Of a stretch of 41,792 nt of DNA, positions 25,842 to 33,451 are shown one piece after another (position 1 is the first letter of the stretch; every line of letters starts with the position of its first letter). The DNA comes from Pseudomonadota bacterium (GTDB lineage: Bacteria > Pseudomonadota > Alphaproteobacteria > Reyranellales > Reyranellaceae): contig JAFEFF010000192.1 of assembly GCA_018240745.1 (NCBI GenBank), forward strand, positions 1 to 41,792, written 5' to 3'. Below the pieces are notes generated by a model, which did not search any database, was not told the DNA's origin, and saw only the letters and a program-made list of their open reading frames with translations. The position numbers were made by a program, and so were the translations under genes.

Positions 25842-26228
25842 ATGCGCGTCGTTCCCCTCTCGATCGCGGCTTCGGTAATGTTCGCCGCCACTGCAACTGC
25901 CCAAGACTTCGCCACCCACCAGCACGACTATGACGGCACCCGCAACGTCGGACATGCCGAGAATCACGACTGGTACAAGGACCTCAAGCAGCCCGGTACC
26001 GGCTATTCCTGCTGCAACGGCACGACGAACGGAATCGACGGCGACTGCCGGCCGACCCGCGCCTACCTTCAGGACGACGGAACGTGGAAGGCGATGGTCA
26101 ACGGCCGCTGGATGCCGGTGCCGCCGCGGGTGGTGCTGCAGCGCCTGGCGCCCGACGGCAATTCACACATCTGCGCCGGAAAGAGCGGCATGATCTACTG
26201 CTTCATCGGCGGCTCCCCGAAGAGTTGA
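25842..26228 (+). CDS. Small secreted cysteine-containing protein, copy 1
   Basis: Product of 128 residues. The signal peptide is MRVVPLSIAASVMFAATATA with cleavage before QDF. The mature part begins with a His/Asp-rich stretch (HQHDYDGTRNVGHAENHDWY) and has five cysteines: an adjacent pair in GYSCCNG, one in GDCRPTRAY, and two near the end (HICAG, IYCF). It ends GGSPKS. AGGAGG lies upstream of the ATG. Similar small exported proteins are common in alphaproteobacteria, but I know of no assigned function. The vicinal CC and His residues suggest metal or redox chemistry (inference). A close paralogue follows. Confidence 0.8.
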   Translation: MRVVPLSIAASVMFAATATAQDFATHQHDYDGTRNVGHAENHDWYKDLKQPGTGYSCCNGTTNGIDGDCRPTRAYLQDDGTWKAMVNGRWMPVPPRVVLQRLAPDGNSHICAGKSGMIYCFIGGSPKS

Positions 26229-26340
26229 TCGCGATCCACAGCGACTCGCGTTAACATCGGCGGAACGGATTCAGTCGGGCGCAATGGCGCGTCGCTCCGA
26301 ATACGTGACCGGCCCGGCTGGCGGCGCAAGGCAACCCTCA

Positions 26341-26709
26341 ATGTCCTTTCGCAGTCGGTCTGTTGTTTCGAGCCTCGCTCTTGGCATCATCGCATCGACG
26401 GCGGTGGCCCAGGATGGCCAACGCGGCCGGGGCCATGCCGAGAACCATGACTGGTACCAGGAGCTGAAGCAGCCTGGCACCGGCTACTCCTGCTGCAACG
26501 GCACCACCGGCGGCATCGAAGGCGACTGCCGTCCGACGCGCGCCTATCTCACCGACGAAGGCCAGTGGCGCGCCCTGGTCGACGGCAAGTGGGTGCTCGT
26601 GCCGCCGCGCGCCGTGCTGAAGCAGCTCGCGCCCGACGGCCGCAGCCATGTCTGCGCCAGCCGCACGGGCGTGATCTACTGCTTCCTCGGCGGCAGCCCG
26701 AAGAGCTGA
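26341..26709 (+). CDS. Small secreted cysteine-containing protein, copy 2
   Basis: Product of 122 residues, roughly three-quarters identical by eye to the gene before it over the mature region. All five cysteines, the HAENHDWY motif, DCRPTRAY and the C-terminal GGSPKS are conserved. The signal peptide is different in sequence (VVSSLALGIIASTAVA). ATG at 26341 places the signal peptide correctly; an ATG 57 bases upstream would add a non-hydrophobic prefix. The two form a tandem duplication with a 112-base gap, so each may have its own promoter. Confidence 0.8.
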   Translation: MSFRSRSVVSSLALGIIASTAVAQDGQRGRGHAENHDWYQELKQPGTGYSCCNGTTGGIEGDCRPTRAYLTDEGQWRALVDGKWVLVPPRAVLKQLAPDGRSHVCASRTGVIYCFLGGSPKS

Positions 26710-26845
26710 GGCGCGAAGCCGCCTGCCGAGAGTCGTCGCCGCGTCGTCGGCCTTCACGACTTGGCCGCCTCGGCAGCGGACGGTCTTTCCGCTGGTCCTG
26801 CGTCGCCGCGACGTGACATGATCGCCCGATAAAACGCGGGGCCAT

Positions 26846-28225
26846 GTGAAGGACGGTCAAGGGCTGGACGTCGCCGACGCCGATGCGAATGCCATCGAGG
26901 CGCTCGACTTCCTGCGCGACGAATGGCTGGTATTCGGCAAGCGCTTCGAGCGCTTCATGTCGGCGGCCGACAAGGAAGAAAGGTGCGCGCTGCTGCCGGC
27001 GCTGGCGGCCAATCTCGCGCTGTCGATGAACTCCGTCGAGGGCCGCACGCTCGGTGCGAAATACCTCAAGCGGGCGCAGGCGATGAGCAAGGGCGTCGGC
27101 CCGCGCGAACGGGCCTGGCTCGATGCCACGCAGGCCTGGGTCGACGGCGACACCGACAAGAGCCTGGCGATCCACGAGAAGATGGTCGCGCAATGGCCGC
27201 GCGACCTGCTCGCCGGCAAGCTCGGGCAGCTCCATGCCTTCAACATGGGCGACTCCGAAGCGCTGCTGCGGATCGGCGAGGATCTGTTCGCCGCGAACCA
27301 GGACAATCACTTCGTCCGGGGCATGTTTGCCTTCGCCCTCGAGGAGTGCAATCGAGTCGACGAGGCGGAGGCGCACGCCCGGCGCGCAATCGAGATGCAG
27401 CGCAAGGATCCGTGGGCCCACCACGCGCTGGCACACTGTCTGGAAGCACGCGGCCGTCTGCTGGACGGCGTCGCTTTCCTGCAGTCGGTGGCCGACACGT
27501 GGGCGGACTGCAACTCCTTCATGTACACCCACAACTGGTGGCACCTTGCGCTGTTCCTGATCGACCTCGACCGCTTCGACGAAGCGCTGGCGCTGTTCGA
27601 CGAGCGCGTATGGGGCGTGTGGAAGGAGTTCTCCGAGGACCAGATCAACGCCATCTCGCTGCTGGCGAGGCTCGAACTGCGCGGCGTCGATGTCGGCCCC
27701 CGCTGGGACGATGTCGCGTCCTATCTCGAAGGCCGGCTGCACGATCACTTCGTGCCGTTCCTCGACCTGCAGTATCTCTACGCCCTGGCACGCGCCGGCA
27801 GGCAGAGCGCCGTCACCGAGATGCTGGCGAGCATCGAGGATCGCGCCGAGCAGGCGAAGCCGTTCGAGCGCGAGGCCTGGGCCGACTGCGCCGTGCCGGC
27901 CGCGCACGGGCTGGCGGCGCAGGCCCGTGGCGAACACGCCGAGGCCGCGCGCCTGCTCGGCCAGGCAATGCCGCATGTCGGGCCGATCGGCGGCAGCATC
28001 GCCCAGCGCGCCCTGTTCGGCGCATTCCATCTCGATGCGCTGATCCGCTCCGGTTGGAACGATGCGGCGGTGAAGATCCTGCAGGCTGACGAGCGCGAGC
28101 GTCCGACAGTGCCTTCGACCAAGCGCGCGCTGGCCGATCTCTACCGCAAGCTCGGCCGCGCCGAGCAGGCGATGACCGCCGACTACCAGGCCGAGCAGCT
28201 CGTGAGGCAGTATGCCAATCCGTAG
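26846..28225 (+). CDS. Tetratricopeptide-repeat protein (TTC38-like)
   Basis: Product of 459 residues, mostly helical, with TPR-like pairs from about residue 55 onward (LGAKYLKRAQAMSKGVGPRE, HFVRGMFAFALEECNRVDEA, HHALAHCLEARGRLLDGVAF). The central THNWWHLALFLIDLDRFDEA is characteristic of the TTC38 family. Function in bacteria is not established; such proteins are scaffolds. GTG at 26846 is used because the upstream ATG at 26844 is out of frame. Stands alone between the secreted pair and a REP-type palindrome. Confidence 0.82.
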   Translation: MKDGQGLDVADADANAIEALDFLRDEWLVFGKRFERFMSAADKEERCALLPALAANLALSMNSVEGRTLGAKYLKRAQAMSKGVGPRERAWLDATQAWVDGDTDKSLAIHEKMVAQWPRDLLAGKLGQLHAFNMGDSEALLRIGEDLFAANQDNHFVRGMFAFALEECNRVDEAEAHARRAIEMQRKDPWAHHALAHCLEARGRLLDGVAFLQSVADTWADCNSFMYTHNWWHLALFLIDLDRFDEALALFDERVWGVWKEFSEDQINAISLLARLELRGVDVGPRWDDVASYLEGRLHDHFVPFLDLQYLYALARAGRQSAVTEMLASIEDRAEQAKPFEREAWADCAVPAAHGLAAQARGEHAEAARLLGQAMPHVGPIGGSIAQRALFGAFHLDALIRSGWNDAAVKILQADERERPTVPSTKRALADLYRKLGRAEQAMTADYQAEQLVRQYANP

Positions 28226-28234
28226 GCTCTCTTT

Positions 28235-28368
28235 GCTGGGAGCGCGCCACTCCAGTGGCGCATCTTCTCGTGCTCATGTGGACCGCGGGGCTCCCGGCCC
28301 GCTCATGAGCGGAGCTGGAGCTCCGCGGCCCGAAGACATGAGCGCCACTGGAGTGGCGCGCTCCCAGC
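28235..28368. repeat. REP-type double palindrome, copy 1
   Basis: A perfect 27-base inverted repeat: 28235-28261 is the exact reverse complement of 28342-28368. Each arm is itself a palindrome (GCGCCACT/CC/AGTGGCGC). The 80-base interior also pairs with itself (GCTCATGT...CCGCGG...GCTCC against GGAGCTCCGCGG...ACATGAGC). The whole can form one long cruciform, and it ends 15 bases before the start of the amidase gene. A related copy is at 40394-40473. The layout is that of a BIME (two REPs in opposite orientation). Confidence 0.88.
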
Positions 28369-28383
28369 CATGAGGCCCACGAC

Positions 28384-29832
28384 GTGAAGCACGATCTCAC
28401 GCAGATGACCGCGCATGAGCTCGGCAAGCTCTACGCCAGGGGCAAGGCTTCGCCGGTCGAGACGATGAGGGCGGTGCTGGCCCGGGCCGACAAGGTCAAC
28501 GCGGCGATCAATGCGCTCTGCCTGATCGATGCCGAGCCGGCGCTCGCCGCCGCCAGGTCCTCCGAGCGGCGCTGGAAGAAGGGCAAGCCGCTGTCGCCGA
28601 TCGACGGCGTGCCGGTGTCGATCAAGGAGCTCGTGCGGGTGAAGGGCTGGCCCGCTTCGATGGGCAGCAAGCTCACCGACAAGGGTCCGGCCGATGCCGA
28701 TGCGCCGGCAGTGGCCCGGCTGCGCGAGGCCGGCGCAATCGTGTTCGCGCAAAGCACCAGCTCGGAGTTCGGGCACAAGGGCGTGACCGACACGCCGCTG
28801 CATGGCGTGACCCGCAATCCGTGGAACACCGAGATGACGCCGGGCGGCTCGTCGGGTGGCGCGGGCGCTGCCGTCGCCGCCGGCCTCGGGCCGCTCGCGA
28901 TCGGCACCGACGGCGGCGGCTCGGTGCGCATCCCCTCGAGCTTCAACGGCCTGGTCGGAATCAAGACCACCTACGGCCGCGTGCCCAACTGGCCGCCGAC
29001 CCTGAACGGCGACTTCTCCAACACCGGCCCGATGTGCCGCACCGCGCAGGACTGCGCCCTGATGCTGAACGCCATCACGCAGCCCGACGTGCGCGATCCC
29101 ACGCAGCTTCCGGCCGACGACACCGACTACCTAAAGGCACTGAAGCACAAGCCGAAGAAGCCGAAGGTCGCCTTCCTGCTGCGCATGAGCGAGCATCCGC
29201 TCGACATCGAGGTCGCCGCGATGGTCACCAGGGCGGCCAGGCAGGTCGAGAAGCTCGGCTGCGCCGTCGAGGCGATCGAGGCGCCGCCCTTCCCGCACGC
29301 CGCGGCCGGCAAGAGCTTCATCACGCAATGGCTGACCAACAGCGCGCGCCTGCTCGAGATCTACCCCGAGGCACGGCACGGCGAGTTCGATCCCAACCTG
29401 CTGGCCGGCGCCAGGGCGGCGCGCGAACGCTACAAGGTGTCGGACGTGGTGAACGCGCTCGCGATCCGCCGCGAGATGGGAGTCGCCTGGAATTTGTTCT
29501 TCGAGGACTACGACTTCCTGCTGACGCCGACCGTCGCGGTGCAGCCCTTCCCGGTGCTGAAGAATGCACCCGACGGGCTCGACGGCAAGCCGAACATGAT
29601 GTGGTCGCCCTACACCGCGACCTTCAACCTGACGCGCCAGCCCGCGGCGACCGTGCCGTGTGGGCTGAGCAGCCGGGGCCTGCCGGTCGGCCTGCAGATC
29701 GTCGCCGGCCATTTCAAGGATGCTGCCGTACTGGCGCTCGCCGGCGCCTATGCCGACGCCCATCCACTCTCTCACCCGGCCCTCCCCCTGAAGGAGAGGA
29801 TTGGGGAGGGGGTCAACCCGGAGACCCAGTAA
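28384..29832 (+). CDS. Amidase signature enzyme, tandem copy 1
   Basis: Product of 482 residues. Triad: Lys81 in VSIKELV, cis-Ser in the TPGGSSGGAG segment (156-157) and nucleophile Ser180 in GTDGGGSVR. Cytosolic. The start is GTG at 28384; an ATG 12 bases upstream (in the REP flank) runs into a stop. The last residues (HPALPLKERIGEGVNPETQ) come from a dispersed CCTCCCC...GGGGAGGG repeat rather than conserved amidase sequence. The next gene, a second amidase, begins one base after the TAA, so the two form an operon. Substrate is unknown. The two copies are homologous but clearly diverged. Confidence 0.9.
   Translation: MKHDLTQMTAHELGKLYARGKASPVETMRAVLARADKVNAAINALCLIDAEPALAAARSSERRWKKGKPLSPIDGVPVSIKELVRVKGWPASMGSKLTDKGPADADAPAVARLREAGAIVFAQSTSSEFGHKGVTDTPLHGVTRNPWNTEMTPGGSSGGAGAAVAAGLGPLAIGTDGGGSVRIPSSFNGLVGIKTTYGRVPNWPPTLNGDFSNTGPMCRTAQDCALMLNAITQPDVRDPTQLPADDTDYLKALKHKPKKPKVAFLLRMSEHPLDIEVAAMVTRAARQVEKLGCAVEAIEAPPFPHAAAGKSFITQWLTNSARLLEIYPEARHGEFDPNLLAGARAARERYKVSDVVNALAIRREMGVAWNLFFEDYDFLLTPTVAVQPFPVLKNAPDGLDGKPNMMWSPYTATFNLTRQPAATVPCGLSSRGLPVGLQIVAGHFKDAAVLALAGAYADAHPLSHPALPLKERIGEGVNPETQ
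29771..29812. repeat. Dispersed palindrome embedded in the amidase 3' end
   Basis: CTCACCCGGCCCTCCCCCTG followed by AAGGAGAGGATTGGGGAGGG has the look of the common CCCTCTCCCC/GGGGAGAGGG extragenic repeat. It pairs with itself imperfectly and is read through in frame as the C-terminal tail of the first tandem amidase. Confidence 0.5.
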
Positions 29833-29833
29833 G

Positions 29834-31255
29834 ATGACCGCCGATCTCGCCCTGATGCCTGCCTGGCAACTCGCCAAGCTCTACAAGGCGCGCAAGGCCT
29901 CACCGGTCGAGGCGGTGAAGGCGGCGATCGCCCGCATCGAGGCGTTCAATCCCAGGCTCAACGCCTTCCAGCATCTCGACCCCGACGGCGCGCTGCGTGC
30001 CGCGCGCGCCTCGGAGAAGCGCTGGAAGAAAGGCGGCAAGCGGCTGAGCGACCTCGACGGTGTGCCGATCACCATCAAGGACATGGTGCTGACCAAGGGC
30101 CTGCCGACGCGCATGGGCAGTTTGGCGACCGACGAGAACGGCCCGTGGACGGTCGATGCGCCGGTCGCGGCGCGCCTGCGCGAAGCGGGCACGGTGCTGC
30201 TCGGCAAGACGACGTCGCCGGAGTACGGCTGGAAGGGCGTCACCGATTCGCGACTGTTCGGCGCGACCCACAATCCATGGAAGATCGGCTGCACGCCGGG
30301 CGGCTCGTCGGGCGGCGGCGTGGCGGCCGAGGCGGTCGGCATGGGCAGCCTCGCGGTCGGCACCGACGGCGCCGGCTCGGTGCGCATCCCCTGCTCGTTC
30401 ACCGGCCTGTTCGGACTCAAACCGACGCAGGGCCGCGTGCCGCTTTATCCGCCTTCATCGCAAGGCACGCTCTCGCACATCGGCCCCATGACACGCACGG
30501 TGCGCGATGCCGCGATGATGATGAACATCGTGGCGCGGCCCGATCCGCGCGATCCCTACGGCCGGCCCGACGACGCGGAGGACTACACCAAGGGCTTCGA
30601 CAAGGGCGTGAAGGGCCTGCGCATCGCCGTCTCGCCCAACCTCGGCTTCGTCGAGAAGGAGAAGATCGACCGCGACGTCGCCGTGGCGGTCGAGGCGGCG
30701 GCCAAGGTGTTCAGGACTCTGGGAGCCAAGGTGGTCGAGGACTCGCCCGACCTGCAGGGCCTCGATCCGCGCGCCATCCTGAACGCGCACTGGCAGTCGA
30801 ACGTCGCGGTGCTGTTCAAGAGCTACAGCGCCGAGAAGCAGGCGCTGATGGATCCAGGTCTGGTGAAGGCCGCCGAAGTCGGCGCCAATCTGAGCCAGGC
30901 GACGGTAGTGACGGCGATCCATCAGCGCCAGCAGCTCGCGGTGATCATGAACCAGTTCATCGCGAAGTACGATTTGCTGCTGACGCCGACCATGCCGATG
31001 ACGGCGTTCGAGGTGAATCAGAACGCCGCGTGGGGCGGCGACGGCGTCGACATCGGCTGGACGCCCTTCACCCTGACCTTCAACCTGACGCGCCAGCCGG
31101 CAGCGACGATCCCGTGCGGGCTCGATCGCGAGGGATTGCCGATCGGGCTGCAGATCGTCGGCGGCCATGCGCGTGATGCGCTGGTGCTGCGGGCGGCGGC
31201 GGCGTACGAGCGGGTGCGGCCGATTCCAGCACCGCCGATGGCGCACCAGATATGA
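29834..31255 (+). CDS. Amidase signature enzyme, tandem copy 2
   Basis: Product of 473 residues. Triad: Lys82 in ITIKDMV, cis-Ser in TPGGSSGGGV (158-159), nucleophile Ser182 in GTDGAGSVRI. It has the same architecture as the amidase immediately upstream, and the shared stretches (KASPVE, ERRWKKG/EKRWKKGG, FNLTRQPAAT) indicate an old duplication. ATG at 29834 starts one base after the upstream stop. Its own stop codon lies inside a perfect 16-base-pair palindrome that begins the large structured block behind it. Confidence 0.9.
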   Translation: MTADLALMPAWQLAKLYKARKASPVEAVKAAIARIEAFNPRLNAFQHLDPDGALRAARASEKRWKKGGKRLSDLDGVPITIKDMVLTKGLPTRMGSLATDENGPWTVDAPVAARLREAGTVLLGKTTSPEYGWKGVTDSRLFGATHNPWKIGCTPGGSSGGGVAAEAVGMGSLAVGTDGAGSVRIPCSFTGLFGLKPTQGRVPLYPPSSQGTLSHIGPMTRTVRDAAMMMNIVARPDPRDPYGRPDDAEDYTKGFDKGVKGLRIAVSPNLGFVEKEKIDRDVAVAVEAAAKVFRTLGAKVVEDSPDLQGLDPRAILNAHWQSNVAVLFKSYSAEKQALMDPGLVKAAEVGANLSQATVVTAIHQRQQLAVIMNQFIAKYDLLLTPTMPMTAFEVNQNAAWGGDGVDIGWTPFTLTFNLTRQPAATIPCGLDREGLPIGLQIVGGHARDALVLRAAAAYERVRPIPAPPMAHQI

Positions 31256-31282
31256 GCCACGCGCAGCGTGGCTCATATCTGG
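31246..31282. repeat. Perfect 16-bp hairpin spanning the amidase stop codon
   Basis: CCAGATATGAGCCACG (31246-31261) and CGTGGCTCATATCTGG (31267-31282) are exact reverse complements around a five-base loop. The left arm encodes the last residues of the amidase and its TGA stop (31253-31255). There is no T run after it. In RNA this would be a very stable 3' hairpin that could protect the message. Confidence 0.92.
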
Positions 31283-31472
31283 GGCGGGCCCGTAGCGGTA
31301 GGCGCGCCCCGTCGCGCCGGTCGGCCGAAGGCCGAACCGCAGGGCTCGCATCGCGCCCATTCAGGGCGGACTTGAGCTCAGGTTCGTGCGCAATAGGCAC
31401 GGTGCGAGCCCTGCACTTCGCCGCTGCGCGGCGACCGGCGCGCAGGGCGCGCCTAGTGCTACGGGCCCGCCC
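31282..31472. repeat. Large imperfect inverted repeat, arms about 70 bases
   Basis: The left arm 31282-31350 (GGGCGGGCCCGTAGC ... GGGCTCGCA) matches the reverse complement of the right arm 31403-31472 (TGCGAGCCC ... GGGCCCGCCC). The outer 30 bases and the innermost ends are nearly perfect and the middle is diverged. A 52-base spacer separates them. No open reading frame inside is credible. It could be a non-autonomous mobile element or a remnant of nested palindromes. Confidence 0.8.
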
Positions 31473-31493
31473 GCGCCGCGCAAGCGCGGCGCG
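31472..31493. repeat. GC-only hairpin just before a start codon
   Basis: CGCGCCGCGC (31472-31481), loop AA, GCGCGGCGCG (31484-31493). It ends three bases before the ATG of the membrane protein at 31497, so it replaces any Shine-Dalgarno sequence and could block translation initiation. Confidence 0.85.
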
Positions 31494-31496
31494 CGC

Positions 31497-32006
31497 ATGA
31501 CAGTTGGCCATCTCTTCGTCATCTACGGCCTCGACCTGCTGATCGTCCTGCTGGCGATCGGCTCGGCGGCAACGGCCAATGTCGAGCGTTCGCGCGAGCC
31601 CTTCCCGCGCCTTCAGCTGCTGATGCCCGGCCTGCTCGCCTTCGCCGGCGCGATCATCCTGCTGTCCTATCCCGACATCCGCGACCTTGCCGACCCCGAG
31701 GTCTGGCTGGTGTCGACGGTCGGCCTGGTGACCGGCGGGTCGCGCGGCGCGCTGATGCGCATCGAGTCCGACCACAGCTTCCGCGTCGTCCGCCTCTGGC
31801 ACGGCCGCGACGCGGCGTGGGCGGCCTGGCTGATGGTGCTGTTCGCGACCGTGCAGGGCTCGCTCGAGACGGCGTTGCGCGCCGAGAATCCGTACGAGAC
31901 CACCGCCGAGGCCGGAATGCTGCTGGCGGGCGGCTACCTGCTCGGCCGCTCGATCGTGGGCTGGCTGCGCGCGCAGACCATGGCGCATCACGACCTGAAG
32001 GACTGA
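31497..32006 (+). CDS. Four-helix membrane protein, unknown function
   Basis: Product of 169 residues with predicted transmembrane helices near 5-25, 42-58, 70-82 plus 105-122 and 138-155. Charged loops contain VERSREPFPRLQLL and RIESDHSFRVVRLWHGRDAA. No family recognised. The ATG at 31497 follows directly on a GC-only hairpin and there is no visible ribosome-binding site, so either translation is weak and structured or an internal start is used. Confidence 0.65.
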   Translation: MTVGHLFVIYGLDLLIVLLAIGSAATANVERSREPFPRLQLLMPGLLAFAGAIILLSYPDIRDLADPEVWLVSTVGLVTGGSRGALMRIESDHSFRVVRLWHGRDAAWAAWLMVLFATVQGSLETALRAENPYETTAEAGMLLAGGYLLGRSIVGWLRAQTMAHHDLKD

Positions 32007-32049
32007 CGACCGCCCTCTCCCCGCGCGGACCAAAACTGTATCGCGTGTT

Positions 32050-32085
32050 GCTGAAAGGTTTCGCGCGTTTCAGCCATGATATAAA
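32050..32085 (+). promoter_or_regulatory. Inverted repeat and -10-like box upstream of the OmpA-like lipoprotein gene
   Basis: GCTGAAA (32050-32056) and TTTCAGC (32068-32074) form a seven-base inverted repeat with an 11-base spacer. It is followed by an AT-rich GATATAAAT whose TATAAA is at 32080-32085. It looks like an operator next to a -10 element; no good -35 hexamer is at the proper distance, which would fit an activated promoter. Confidence 0.35.
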
Positions 32086-32195
32086 TCAACGCGGCAGTCC
32101 GGCCGCAATGGCAATTCCCCAACGTTCGACGACGAACAGTGCGTATTTCGCACTTACTTCGCGGTCGCGGCAGGCGACCGCACAGGAGGGGGATC

Positions 32196-32648
32196 ATGCT
32201 CGGAAGAATTTCAGTTTTGATCGTTGCAGCGTGCGCGTTGGGTGCCTGCGAAAGCCAGAGCGGCGCGGTCGTGGCGCCGCCGATCGCCAAGACCGGAACG
32301 GCGATGCCGGAGCAGGCACCGGTTTCCTATCAAGTGTTCTTCCCGCTGGGCAGCACCCAGCTCGGCGAACAGGACCGGACCACGCTGGCCGCAGCCGCCG
32401 GGGTCTACAAGACGAAGGCCAACGCGAGGGTCACGGTAACCGGCTACACCGACACGGTCGGCTCGCCGGCCCTGAACATGCAACTGGCGCAGGCGCGCGC
32501 CGGCGCGGTGAAGAACGTGCTGGTCCAGAACGGCGTGCCCGCCGGCTCGATCACGACGTCCGCCAGCGGCGAGGGCGACCCGCTCGTACCGACGGCCGCG
32601 CAGACCAACGAATCGCGCAACCGTCGCGTCGTCGTCGTCATCCAGTAA
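32196..32648 (+). CDS. OmpA-family lipoprotein
   Basis: Product of 150 residues. A lipoprotein signal (MLGRISVLIVAACALGAC) has its lipobox cysteine at 18. After a short linker comes an OmpA/MotB-type peptidoglycan-binding domain: VFFPLGSTQLGEQDRTTLAA, TVTGYTDTVGSPALNMQLAQ and ASGEGDP ... NESRNRRVVVVI. The domain contains the Asp and Arg used to bind diaminopimelate. It should tether the outer membrane to the cell wall, like Pal or small OmpA-like lipoproteins. AGGAGGGGG lies before the ATG. The Tat-type exported protein gene follows after 14 bases. Confidence 0.88.
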   Translation: MLGRISVLIVAACALGACESQSGAVVAPPIAKTGTAMPEQAPVSYQVFFPLGSTQLGEQDRTTLAAAAGVYKTKANARVTVTGYTDTVGSPALNMQLAQARAGAVKNVLVQNGVPAGSITTSASGEGDPLVPTAAQTNESRNRRVVVVIQ

Positions 32649-32662
32649 GGGGGGGAATCACC

Positions 32663-33328
32663 ATGTTGAAAGCCAATCGTCGTTCGACTCTCAAGCTGCT
32701 GGGCGGCGCCGCGTTGACAGCGGGCGTTCTGCCGTCGCTGGTGCTGCCGGCCGCAGCCCAGCAGGACCCGTATGTCGCCTCGACCTACCAGAACTTCAAG
32801 CGCGGCAAGATCAACAGCATGCACCCGGAGGTGCGCAGCTTCACCATCATCTGGGACGACCTCGGCCGCGTGAAGCTCAAGGCTTCGGACCTCGTCGCCA
32901 ACGAGGGCAGCTCCGGAGTCGGCAACGCCTACGCCCAGCTCAAGCCCGGCCAGACGGTCGACGTGCAGTGGTACGACTATGTCGACTTCCTGATCGCTCC
33001 GAAGACCGACGCGAGCATGGCGCAGGCGAAGGCGCTGGTGAACCAGGGCGCCCGGATCGAGGGCATCCCGGGCGCCAAGACGCGGATCAAGCTGTGGGAA
33101 ATGGACGGCATGGTCACCAAGGTCGATCCGGCGAACAGCCAGATCTTCCTGATCTACAAGTCCGGCGGCGAGCCGGAGCACCCGTCGCCCAACGCCGGCG
33201 AGGTCATCCAGATGCCGCGCATCGTCTCGCCCGCGGGCAAGGCCGCGATGGCGTCGCTCAAGCCGGGCGACGAAGTCGTCACCGTGTACAGCCAGCAGAC
33301 CGCTCTCAACGTCAAGATCATCCGCTAG
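32663..33328 (+). CDS. Exported protein with Tat-type signal
   Basis: Product of 221 residues. The N-terminus NRRSTLKLLGGAALTAGVLP carries a twin-arginine pattern (RRSTLK) followed by a mild hydrophobic core and an AAAQQ cleavage region. The mature part is beta-rich with repeated phrases such as SFTIIWDDLGRVKLKASDLV and GMVTKVDPANSQIFLIYKSG, a few charged loops and no cysteine. No family recognised; it looks like two related beta domains. Fourteen bases separate it from the OmpA-like lipoprotein, so both are probably made together for the envelope. A strong hairpin follows. Confidence 0.75.
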   Translation: MLKANRRSTLKLLGGAALTAGVLPSLVLPAAAQQDPYVASTYQNFKRGKINSMHPEVRSFTIIWDDLGRVKLKASDLVANEGSSGVGNAYAQLKPGQTVDVQWYDYVDFLIAPKTDASMAQAKALVNQGARIEGIPGAKTRIKLWEMDGMVTKVDPANSQIFLIYKSGGEPEHPSPNAGEVIQMPRIVSPAGKAAMASLKPGDEVVTVYSQQTALNVKIIR

Positions 33329-33356
33329 GGCGCGAGCGGCCGACGATAGGGAGACG

Positions 33357-33383
33357 ACTCCGGGACCCTTGTGGTCCCGGAGT
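33357..33383 (+). terminator. Stem-loop after the Tat-type protein gene
   Basis: ACTCCGGGACC and GGTCCCGGAGT form a perfect 11-base-pair stem with a five-base loop CTTGT, 28 bases after the stop codon. The following bases are not T-rich, so it may be a weak intrinsic terminator or an mRNA-stabilising hairpin. Confidence 0.6.
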
Positions 33384-33451
33384 GCGTTCGTGCGTTCGCT
33401 GCCCCGGCCGTGTCGCCGGGCGTCCTCCGCTCCCGCACCCGCGCTGCCGGT

